Shown piece after piece: positions 1 to 5,421 of a DNA stretch of 17,224 bases; the first letter of the stretch is position 1; every line of letters begins with the position of its first letter. Origin of the DNA: DASVEE01 sp036399695 (GTDB lineage: Bacteria; Acidobacteriota; Thermoanaerobaculia; Gp7-AA8). The notes beneath the pieces are model-generated. The model had not been told where the DNA came from and made no database searches. It worked only from the letters and a program-made list of their open reading frames with translations. Location: assembly GCA_036399695.1 (NCBI GenBank), contig DASWMP010000139.1:1-17224 (forward strand), written 5' to 3'. Both the position numbers and the translations under genes were made by a program.

Positions 1-60
1 GAACGCCACCGCTCTGCTACACGTGTAAAAGAGCGGTGGCGTGCGCCACCGCACTCCGAG
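1..60. repeat. REP-like palindromic element, left copy
   Basis: The stem ACGCCACCGCTCT (3-15) pairs perfectly with 30-42 around a 14-nt loop. The second arm can instead pair with the next copy of the core at 44-52, so three alternating copies of GCCACCGC give two mutually exclusive hairpins. The same element lies in inverted orientation at 17161-17224 with about five differences over roughly 58 nt. The left copy is cut by the window start. It is non-coding and resembles dispersed intergenic palindromes; an assembly break inside a repeat would also explain its position. Confidence 0.8.
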
Positions 61-68
61 ATTGCTCT

Positions 69-103
69 TAGGGATGCCGGGTTGGCCGGACCCAAAATCC
101 CTA
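69..103 (-). terminator. Hairpin downstream of the terminal immunity-like gene
   Basis: TAGGGAT (69-75) pairs with ATCCCTA (97-103), and an inner GGGT/ACCC stem adds to it. The hairpin lies about 110 nt past the stop of the minus-strand gene that ends at 215. There is no clear U-tract on either strand, so termination is an inference from position and structure only. The stretch 104-214 holds no gene; its part from about 165 is homologous to the sequence just past the stop of the paralogue at 4960. Confidence 0.35.
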
Positions 104-214
104 CGGTTTACCGCAGCGATCTAGCGGCGCCCAATCGAGGATCAACGACCAGAGGGCCTCCACTCGTTCAAGTGCATCGCCGTCTCGGCGGGCCGGGAGT
201 GCGCCTGCGGTCCC

Positions 215-658
215 TCATTCGCGAGCCACCCCGAAGTCATGACCTTGCCGTACCAGCTCATAAAGACGACGCCGCTCCTCATCGACGTCGAGCCGATCGA
301 AATCCCGCGTGAAATCTTCCATGGGCCGGCTTATCCCGAGGCAATATCGCCACATCGCTTGCGCAGCTACAGACTTGAGGAAGCCGAGTCCGGCGAAGAT
401 CTCGCCGGCATCGTCGTAAGGGACCGTGACCAATTCGGCCACCAGACGGCCGAGACACTCATCGAGAATTGGCGCGCTGTTCGCGGCAAGGCCGCTGTAA
501 TAATACAGCCCATTGCGTTGATCATCGATCGATACGCTCGACGGCCCATCAATCCCCAGGAATCGCTCGATCACCGGTAGACGCTCGTCGAGGTTGTGTA
601 TCGATAGATCATAGATCTTTCTGAAATACTCAATCGGCTGCATCTGCATGACAAACAT
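215..658 (-). CDS. Orphan paralogue of the Rhs immunity protein
   Basis: A 147-aa soluble protein with no signal peptide or membrane segment. From residue 6 it aligns without gaps to the protein at 4960-5421, the likely cognate immunity protein of the Rhs toxin, with about 85% identity by eye. The last ~55 residues, including MWRYCLGISRPMEDF and DFDRLDVDEERRRLYELVRQ, are nearly identical. The least conserved stretch is at about residues 20-26 (HNLDERL here, QEFQTRL in the other copy). The ATG at 658 is preceded by AGAGGA at 8-nt spacing. DNA similarity continues about 50 nt past the stop, so this is a recent segmental duplication or gene conversion. No toxin lies upstream, so it is an orphan at the far end of the array. 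I do not recognise the family; an immunity role is inferred from the paralogue's position. Confidence 0.8.
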   Translation of the reverse strand: MFVMQMQPIEYFRKIYDLSIHNLDERLPVIERFLGIDGPSSVSIDDQRNGLYYYSGLAANSAPILDECLGRLVAELVTVPYDDAGEIFAGLGFLKSVAAQAMWRYCLGISRPMEDFTRDFDRLDVDEERRRLYELVRQGHDFGVARE

Positions 659-712
659 CGTTCAAATCCTCTTCAGCACGAGCGTCATCTTCGCGCGACG
701 AGTCCCATTACT

Positions 713-996
713 TCATTCCGTGCGTTCGAGCGGCGACATCAACGCAACGGTGATCTCACCGCAAGCCCAAACGGCTAAGAAGACAAGAAGCGGTGGCAGG
801 CAGCCAATGTGCGCGCTCCAGAATACAGCGAGGTAGATGAGCGCACTGAGCAAAACGTACAGCACAACGGCCGCGCGATTTGTGTCCGCGCGCAGCGACT
901 CGCCGCAGCCTGCGCACGTGATCCGGGCAAAGCGCCCAAAGAGCCTGAGTCTCCACGGAACATGAGATGAACATCGAGGCAGTTGCCAAGCCGCAC
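713..996 (-). pseudogene. Frameshifted zinc-ribbon membrane protein
   Basis: A strong AAGGAGGT (1008-1001) stands 4 nt before a GTG at 996 that begins VRLGNC. One missing base at about 977-980 then changes frame. Restoring it (TGCC to TGCCC) gives VRLGNCPRCSSHVPWRLRLF, followed by GRFARITCAGCGESL and a hydrophobic tail ending in PLERTE. The rebuilt protein of about 95 aa has paired CPRC and CAGC knuckles, typical of a zinc ribbon, then two predicted membrane helices (AAVVLYVLLSALIYLAVFW and LPPLLVFLAVWACGEITVAL). Only the frame after the break stays open to 713. The break could be a real mutation or an assembly error. Function is unknown; its place in the array makes it a candidate immunity or membrane accessory gene. 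Confidence 0.6.
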
Positions 997-1052
997 GACT
1001 ACCTCCTTCCGCTCGCGCCGCCGCACGGTGGCATGCAATATAGGTCGCGGCC

Positions 1053-1226
1053 TTACATCCCTTGAAGCCAGTATTCTCGCAGTCGGTTCCGTACCTCCGG
1101 CGTGAGCGGGTAAACGAGCGAGTTGCAGACCTCGCATGTATCTTCACCGGGACATGTTTGTTGGTCACCGCTGAGGCCGAGGATGTCGCGGGTGGACGTC
1201 GCTGCCTTTACCTGCAGCAGGCACAT
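1053..1226 (-). CDS. Possible small cysteine-containing protein
   Basis: A 57-codon open frame starts at the ATG at 1226 and ends 56 nt before the zinc-ribbon start. Residues 25-34 contain a C-x5-C-x2-C pattern (CPGEDTCEVC), and the C-terminal part (LTPEVRNRLREYW) looks like an amphipathic helix. There is no good Shine-Dalgarno sequence. The same frame stays open much further upstream, where it overlaps the lipoprotein gene and is surely a shadow, so the true start is unclear. It belongs to no family I recognise and may be the tail of a decayed gene. The stretch 1227-1353 shows nothing else. Confidence 0.3.
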   Translation of the reverse strand: MCLLQVKAATSTRDILGLSGDQQTCPGEDTCEVCNSLVYPLTPEVRNRLREYWLQGM

Positions 1227-1353
1227 GAAAAACTCACTGACGAGTTCGACCTGGTATTGGCTGCGCCTTCTGCGGTTCCCGACACGGACGGTGACCAGGC
1301 GCCAAATCCGCTTTGGTGTCTGGCCAAAGCAGCAATGCGCGCCATGAGTGCAT

Positions 1354-1812
1354 TCATAGCGGGTCCGCGCTCGTCTGAAGATCTGATGTTGAATCGATTT
1401 CAAGGACACGCCTGTACAGCACCGTCGAGGCTCGGAACGTCCCTGTAAATGTCCCGCACACCTTCTTTCCTGGTTCCGGTTCGTACCGTTCACTAGTGCG
1501 GAGCACTGGCGTGTCGACTGGCACAAGCCCACCGTCATCGCACGGTTTTTCGAGATCGCTGAGCACGACATACTCTTGCCCGTCCGTCGTCACGCATCCT
1601 TGCACGGTCAGGCGCTTGCCGTCATACGCTTCGGGATCATGGACGACGTCGCAGAGAGGAACCGCCGACGCCCTCGCTGATGGTGCTGCCGGGGGTCGTT
1701 CGGAATGCGTCGTAGCGGGCGGCTGTGTGCAACGGAGCGACGCCATCGCTAGCAGAAGCAGAAGCCATGGTGAAGTGCGCGCGGTCACGGGACACACCCG
1801 ACGTGCTGGCAT
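1354..1812 (-). CDS. Putative lipoprotein, unknown function
   Basis: A 152-aa protein. A hydrophobic stretch (PWLLLLLAMASLRC) followed by TQPP resembles a lipoprotein signal with a weak lipobox (SLRC), so the mature protein would start at that cysteine. A proline/alanine-rich linker follows, then a compact domain from VPLCDVVHDPEAYDGKRLTV to the end. That segment (a Cys, a short helix, then KRLTVQGCV) resembles small beta-barrel OB-like domains of secreted lipoproteins, which is an impression only. A conserved-looking GTFTGTFRAS occurs near the C-terminus. Start choice is open between the ATG at 1812 and an in-frame GTG at 1788 just before the hydrophobic core; neither has a clear Shine-Dalgarno. 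It lies 58 nt after the 161-aa gene in the same direction. Confidence 0.6.
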   Translation of the reverse strand: MPARRVCPVTARTSPWLLLLLAMASLRCTQPPATTHSERPPAAPSARASAVPLCDVVHDPEAYDGKRLTVQGCVTTDGQEYVVLSDLEKPCDDGGLVPVDTPVLRTSERYEPEPGKKVCGTFTGTFRASTVLYRRVLEIDSTSDLQTSADPL

Positions 1813-1870
1813 GCAACGTTCGCCGAAGCCTCGATGCGGCTCGACACAGCATGGTGGCGGTATGGAGGCA

Positions 1871-2356
1871 CTACTCGATCTCCTCTTCGTCGTGATCCTC
1901 TGGTCTTTGACGCGATGGCCTTTCCTCTTGCTTCGAGATCAGTGCAAGAGCCGCGGCGGCGGTCGCAAATCCTCGGAGCTGTCCAGCGTCATACTCAGCA
2001 ACGACTGGCGTTTCCGTCGGCATCGGCACACCCGGCACGAATGCGGCAAACTGTGCCGCCGAATGAACGTCGTCCAGGTTGAAGACGGCCACGTCAGCTT
2101 GCCGCCACCGCTCGGCCGCTTCTTTCAGGATCGTCCGATCGAGCTGATTCCATAGAGCGACACCGATCACGAACACCCGAGGAGTTTTCCAGGGATCGAG
2201 CGAGTCACCCGGCCGGAGTCGCCGCCAGCCAACCCGCTTCACGTCCAGTTCGAACAAGGCGTCTCTCGAGCGATTCACTTCAGCTCTGCGGGCTACTTGA
2301 TCCGGTGTAGGCGCCAGGGACGACTCGGCGGTATCAAAATCGAAAAAGACGTTCAT
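1871..2356 (-). CDS. Hypothetical protein in immunity array
   Basis: A 161-aa protein with no signal peptide or convincing membrane helix. The middle (RVFVIGVALWNQLD ... RQADVAVFNLDDVHSAAQFA) alternates short hydrophobic strands and helices, suggesting a small alpha/beta fold. The tail is acidic (EDHDEEEIE). I do not recognise the family. Its ATG at 2356 is 17 nt beyond the stop of the decayed SUKH copy and has no clear Shine-Dalgarno, so it may once have been translated together with that gene. An immunity role is inferred only from location. Confidence 0.55.
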   Translation of the reverse strand: MNVFFDFDTAESSLAPTPDQVARRAEVNRSRDALFELDVKRVGWRRLRPGDSLDPWKTPRVFVIGVALWNQLDRTILKEAAERWRQADVAVFNLDDVHSAAQFAAFVPGVPMPTETPVVAEYDAGQLRGFATAAAALALISKQEERPSRQRPEDHDEEEIE

Positions 2357-2373
2357 GAAGATAGGCTGGCTTT

Positions 2374-2545
2374 TCAGCGACCCTGTTCAATGAAGTGACG
2401 TAGCGAATGAGCGATCTCCAGGTTTGGGACTGCTTGTGGTCGACGTAGATCACGAGCGATGCGACTCCCAAGCCGTACGGCGTAGTAATTTCCTGATACA
2501 TACTCTTCTGTGGGGCCAACGGTGCTGCGTCTCTCGATCCGCGAA
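2374..2545 (-). pseudogene. Decayed SUKH immunity gene fragment
   Basis: This segment matches the C-terminal half of the intact SUKH gene at 4205-4702 at the DNA level. It holds the equivalents of DPTEEYV, then GNYYAVQLGSR, VIYVDHEQSQTW and HSLRHFIDQGR with the same TGA stop. Relative to the intact gene it lacks about 90 nt (30 codons, the FLPATVKS to IDEA part), then 5 nt after the GSR codons, then 1 nt after the TW codons. The conserved motifs therefore lie in two frames (GNYYAVRLGSR and HSLRHFIEQGR in one, VIYVDHKQSQTW in the other). No start or N-terminal part is recognisable; homology fades near 2545. This is a clear remnant of a duplicated immunity gene. Confidence 0.8.
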
Positions 2546-2567
2546 CGTACGAGGTCGGGAGTTGCTC

Positions 2568-2744
2568 ATGCTGCGTTCATCGTTTGTCATTGTGCTCCTG
2601 AGTGCAGCACTCTCGGGATGTGCGTCGACCGCCGCCGTGCGCACCGCTTGCTCGACGGCGATCAGCAACGAATCGAACTGCCGTTCTACGGCCGGCGCGG
2701 CGCCTACGTTCAATCGTCGAATAATGCGCGCCGTCATGTGCTGA
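2568..2744 (+). CDS. Small lipoprotein on the opposite strand
   Basis: A 58-aa product with a textbook lipoprotein signal: MLRSS, a hydrophobic core FVIVLLSAA, and lipobox LSGC with cleavage expected before Cys17. GGGAG stands about 7 nt before the ATG. The mature part is only about 40 residues, small and polar, and contains two further Cys. It resembles entericidin-like small lipoproteins in size only. It is the only plus-strand gene in the left 10 kb and overlaps the 3' end of the convergent gene at 2734 by 11 nt. The signal and Shine-Dalgarno argue for a real gene, though it may be a truncated one. Confidence 0.55.
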   Translation: MLRSSFVIVLLSAALSGCASTAAVRTACSTAISNESNCRSTAGAAPTFNRRIMRAVMC

Positions 2745-3165
2745 AGTTACGTGCTTCCCGCCGTATCGCATCCTCAAAGAAGGGACGATCATCAGGTCGG
2801 TTTTCATATTCGCTTGCGGCGTAGATGAACTGGTCGTAGGTATGCTCGGCAGGTAGGAGGAGCGCGGCCGACCAGATCCTGCGCGCACCTTCGTACGGCG
2901 TTAATGTTCCACGCACAATTTCTGAGGCGATATCGCGAACAAAGGATCTGACCTCGTCCAGGACCTCGCCGGAAGCGCCTGTCTCGTCAGCCGCCGCGGT
3001 GAGAAGCCATCGAGCTTCGTCAGGCCCGCTGACGTGTCCCCACGCGAGACGTTCGAGTGAAGGCGAGGCAACACCATCACAAATCAACTCAGCGGCGGCC
3101 GATGAGACTTCTTGCAAAGTCATGTCGCCGATGCGGAAACGAAGCGCGAGCCGTTGTACGTCCAT
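2734..3165 (-). CDS. Hypothetical protein, candidate immunity protein
   Basis: A 143-aa, mostly helical-looking soluble protein without signal or membrane segments. Noticeable parts are RLALRFRIGDMTLQEV, a tryptophan-containing RWLLTAAADE, and a C-terminal region with LTPYEGARRIW and YDQFIYAASEYE followed by FFEDAIRREAR. The pattern of a short basic N-terminus and a C-terminal helix rich in Y, W and E is common among small immunity proteins of polymorphic toxin loci, but I cannot name a family. The ATG at 3165 is 9 nt after the stop of the 35-codon ORF, so they are probably cotranscribed. The Shine-Dalgarno is weak. Confidence 0.6.
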   Translation of the reverse strand: MDVQRLALRFRIGDMTLQEVSSAAAELICDGVASPSLERLAWGHVSGPDEARWLLTAAADETGASGEVLDEVRSFVRDIASEIVRGTLTPYEGARRIWSAALLLPAEHTYDQFIYAASEYENRPDDRPFFEDAIRREARNFST

Positions 3166-3174
3166 AGCCGATCA

Positions 3175-3282
3175 CTATTTGAACTTGAGGCCGAAACGGG
3201 GGCCAGTCAAGAGGTTCTTCCAGTCGTGTACGCTCCCAGCCATGACGATCAGTACACCGGGTTTAACGTCGTGATCATTCAC
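3175..3282 (-). CDS. Possible 35-codon ORF coupled to its neighbour
   Basis: The GTG at 3282 overlaps the TGA of the preceding gene in a GTGA arrangement, and the stop at 3175 is 9 nt before the next gene's ATG. The product starts VNDHDVKPGVLIVMAGSVHD and ends GPRFGLKFK. It has a plausible strand-turn-helix pattern with two Trp/Phe-rich turns. I do not recognise it. It could be a genuine small protein or the C-terminal end of an older gene whose front is lost. Confidence 0.3.
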   Translation of the reverse strand: MNDHDVKPGVLIVMAGSVHDWKNLLTGPRFGLKFK

Positions 3283-3695
3283 TGGTCAGACCGTCGTTCG
3301 ATAACCATAACAACCGGTGATTCCAGATGGTCTGGCGTGATACGAGCAGTCTGATAGACAAGCGTGACACGACCACCGCTGTCTCTCCGATCAGTCAGCT
3401 TCCATCGTCGTAACGGGTATTCCCGCTCCTTCTCGCGAATGTTGATGCTCACGCCACCGGGTGTCTGCACGATATCGAGAGCCGATAAGTCGCCGCTTTG
3501 CAGTCGGCTGAGAAGCGTCTCGGCGACATCCTCTGGTGCCTTCTCACGGAATGGGTTCAGCATCGTGAAGAAGGGCGGCCGCAATTCGCTCGGGTCGGCG
3601 AACCTAAGTACGACCGGAACTTGCGTGAACGCAAGGAAGCCAAGCCCAAGTAACACAACCGTAGTCGTCGCGATCAAGGCTCGTCGAAGTTTCAT
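3279..3695 (-). CDS. Membrane-anchored hypothetical protein
   Basis: About 138 aa from the ATG at 3695 (MKLRRALIATTT); an in-frame GTG at 3719 would add eight residues. There is one N-terminal hydrophobic segment (ALIATTTVVLLGLGFLAF) with positive residues before it, so it is a signal anchor with the rest probably in the periplasm. The remaining domain has a helix (KAPEDVAETLLSRLQSGDL) followed by beta-rich sequence with INIREKEREYPLRRWKL and RVTLVYQTARITPDHL. Family unknown. Membrane-anchored immunity proteins are common behind Rhs toxins, so that role is possible. Its stop overlaps the start of the following 35-codon ORF. Confidence 0.6.
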   Translation of the reverse strand: MKLRRALIATTTVVLLGLGFLAFTQVPVVLRFADPSELRPPFFTMLNPFREKAPEDVAETLLSRLQSGDLSALDIVQTPGGVSINIREKEREYPLRRWKLTDRRDSGGRVTLVYQTARITPDHLESPVVMVIERRSDQ

Positions 3696-3780
3696 GGCGG
3701 TCCACTCGCATCGAGCCACGACGCCGCACGATGTGCAATTGACCGTCGAGCGTGTAAGTCTCGATTGATCGCGCTGTCGG

Positions 3781-4116
3781 TTAGCAGGCGCAAATGCATT
3801 GGTCCGGCCACGCTGAGATCGCCCATTTCAAGAATAAGACTACGTAGATTGTAAAATACAATACGGTTGTCCCGCTCAGTGTGTAGGCGAGCGTCATCCA
3901 CGACTTCGGCTCACGTTTCAACAGGAAGGCCCCGAGTAGAAGCCATACCAACGCCAGGACCGGCATAGCCGCCACGCGAATGACGCAAGTCCCAGCTTGC
4001 GTCGGGTAGTCAAGTGATGCGAATAATGTGACCCAGAGCGCCGCGGCGACCGCACCCGACAAGGCTTGGCTGATCAACACCGTCCAAGTGACGACCCGAT
4101 TAATTTTAAAAGCCAA
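3781..4116 (-). CDS. Small polytopic membrane protein
   Basis: A 111-aa protein if it starts at the TTG at 4116, which has AGGAG at 5-nt spacing; this is the best-supported start. The frame is open further upstream, but that part is translated from a 7-nt tandem repeat (Arg/Gly/Ala low complexity) and is unlikely to be protein. Three hydrophobic segments are evident: ALSGAVAAALWVTLFASL, VAAMPVLALVWLLLGAFLL and LSGTTVLYFTIYVVLFLKWA. The C-terminus ends in CICAC. Function is unknown. It sits directly after the SUKH gene in the same direction and is a candidate integral-membrane immunity protein. The 85-nt gap from 3696 to 3780 shows nothing. Confidence 0.55.
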   Translation of the reverse strand: MAFKINRVVTWTVLISQALSGAVAAALWVTLFASLDYPTQAGTCVIRVAAMPVLALVWLLLGAFLLKREPKSWMTLAYTLSGTTVLYFTIYVVLFLKWAISAWPDQCICAC

Positions 4117-4140
4117 CGGATCTCCTGCCGTCACGCTTCG

Positions 4141-4175
4141 CCGCCTGCCGCCTGCCGCCTGCCGCCTGCCGCCTG
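4141..4175. repeat. Heptanucleotide tandem repeat (CCGCCTG)5
   Basis: Five exact copies of CCGCCTG are followed by a partial copy. They lie between the SUKH stop and the likely start of the small membrane protein. Copy number could vary between strains. Its 7-nt period would change the upstream reading frame if translated, another reason to prefer the downstream start at 4116. Confidence 0.9.
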
Positions 4176-4204
4176 CCGCGCGCTGCGCTCTGCGAGAGGC
4201 TCGC

Positions 4205-4702
4205 TCAGCGACCCTGGTCAATGAAGTGGCGTAGCGAATGAGCGACCATCCAGGTTTGTGACTGCTCGTGGTCGACGTAGATCACAGGCGATACAACTCG
4301 ACTCCCAAGCTGTACGGCGTAGTAGTTCCCTGCTTCGTCAATCGCGATCGGCATGTGCTCTGCAGGAACGTCGAACCGCGTGCTCTTTACCGACTTTACG
4401 GTCGCCGGAAGGAATCGTTCGTTCACATACTCTTCTGTGGGGTCAACTGTGCTGCGTTTCTCGGTCCCAACACTTCTAATCAGTTCGTGCTGCATGTAAA
4501 GCCATCTCACATCATCCGGTATGGGCATGCCGAAGAATGATTCAAGCGCGTCAAACTCCGGATGGAGCCATTCCTCAGCGCTGCTCAAATCCGCTTCTCT
4601 TCGGTTGAGCATCATCGATATCCGGTCTTTGATCATCACGACCAACGCGAACAGCACAAGCGCCATCGTTATCAGCCCGAGTATGCCTGATAGGAAGTCC
4701 AT
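4205..4702 (-). CDS. SUKH (SMI1/KNR4) immunity protein with membrane anchor
   Basis: A 165-aa protein. Residues 5-25 form a membrane helix (SGILGLITMALVLFALVVMI), so the globular part is tethered. From about residue 44 it fits the SUKH/SMI1-KNR4 pattern: an N-terminal helix (FDALESFFGMPIPDDVRWLY, 50-70), then FLPATVKSV, then HMPIAIDEAGNYYAV, then a VSPVIYVDHEQSQTW strand and a closing helix. The GNYYAV plus IYVDHE core is the best recognition feature. SUKH proteins are a well-established immunity superfamily in polymorphic toxin loci. No nuclease toxin of its own is nearby, so it is an orphan or second-line immunity gene. A decayed duplicate lies at 2374-2545. Confidence 0.75.
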   Translation of the reverse strand: MDFLSGILGLITMALVLFALVVMIKDRISMMLNRREADLSSAEEWLHPEFDALESFFGMPIPDDVRWLYMQHELIRSVGTEKRSTVDPTEEYVNERFLPATVKSVKSTRFDVPAEHMPIAIDEAGNYYAVQLGSRVVSPVIYVDHEQSQTWMVAHSLRHFIDQGR

Positions 4703-4745
4703 CGCTCATTCACCGCAGTTTTGCTGGCACGCCACGTTGCGCCCC

Positions 4746-4785
4746 CACGAGTTGCCGTCATTCCTGGGGTTGACGGCAACTCGTG
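4746..4785. terminator. Perfect 15-bp hairpin between immunity genes
   Basis: CACGAGTTGCCGTCA (4746-4760) and its exact reverse complement (4771-4785) enclose a 10-nt loop. No U-tract follows on the minus strand, though GGTTTTAC follows on the plus strand. It lies in the 257-nt gap between the cognate immunity gene and the SUKH gene. It could terminate or process the minus-strand transcript, or mark an old junction. No other convincing gene is seen in 4703-4959. Confidence 0.55.
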
Positions 4786-4959
4786 CCCGGTTTTACAGTG
4801 TTCGCAGGTGACGATGCTTGGCCATGTGCTGCGCATGGTTCAACGCACGCAGGTTCCACGTCCCACTGTGGATACTCGCTGGCAGTGATGACCACGGAGA
4901 TGAACCACCCGTTCAATTGCATAGTCGTCTCGCCGAGCCGGGCGTGCGCTTCCGGTTCC

Positions 4960-5421
4960 TCATCCGCGCGGCACCCCGAAGTCATGATCTTGCCGTACCA
5001 GCTCATAAAGACGACGTCGTTCCTCATCGACATCGAGCCGATCGAAATCCCGCGTGAAGTCTTCCATGGGCCGGCTTATCCCGAGGCAATATCGCCACAT
5101 TGCTTGCGCAGCTACAGACTGGAGGAAGTCGAGCCCGGCGAAGATCTCGCCGGCACCTTCGTAAGGAACTGTGCCCAATTCGGCTAATAGGCGGCCGAGA
5201 CACTCATCCAGAATCGGAGCATTGTTCGCCGCGAGGCCATCATAATAATACGGCCTATTACGTTGGTCATCGATCGATACGCTCGCCGGCCCATCAATAC
5301 CCAGGAATCGCTCAATCGCCGGTAAACGTGTCTGAAACTCCTGTATTGAAAGATCATACAACTTCCTGAAATATTCGATTGGCTGCATCTGATCGACTAC
5401 TGGAGTTTCTTCATGTGCCAT
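4960..5421 (-). CDS. Probable cognate immunity protein of the Rhs toxin
   Basis: A 153-aa soluble, mostly helical-looking, acidic protein. It is the first gene after the toxin tip, which is where immunity genes of Rhs proteins lie. The ATG at 5421 overlaps the last 25 nt of the Rhs gene, with AGGTGA 3 nt upstream. A second ATG at 5388 (MQPIEYF), 8 nt past the Rhs stop, is where homology with the paralogue at 215-658 begins and is the likely alternative. Features include IERFLGIDGP, SVSIDDQRN, APILDECLGRL, AAQAMWRYCLGISRPMEDF and a charged C-terminal helix. I do not recognise a named immunity family. The assignment rests on position, size and the retained paralogue; neutralisation is inferred. 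Confidence 0.75.
   Translation of the reverse strand: MAHEETPVVDQMQPIEYFRKLYDLSIQEFQTRLPAIERFLGIDGPASVSIDDQRNRPYYYDGLAANNAPILDECLGRLLAELGTVPYEGAGEIFAGLDFLQSVAAQAMWRYCLGISRPMEDFTRDFDRLDVDEERRRLYELVRQDHDFGVPRG

Noticed and set aside
4672..4836. 54-codon minus-strand frame with CEHC, spanning the 4746-4785 hairpin
   Set aside because: There is no Shine-Dalgarno, it runs into the SUKH start, and a second CxxC exists only in another frame. The palindrome explains much of its sequence.
215..5421. Integron-like gene cassette array
   Set aside because: All small genes share one direction, but I find no repeated attC-like imperfect palindromes between them and no integrase. The single hairpin at 4746 is a perfect palindrome and occurs once.
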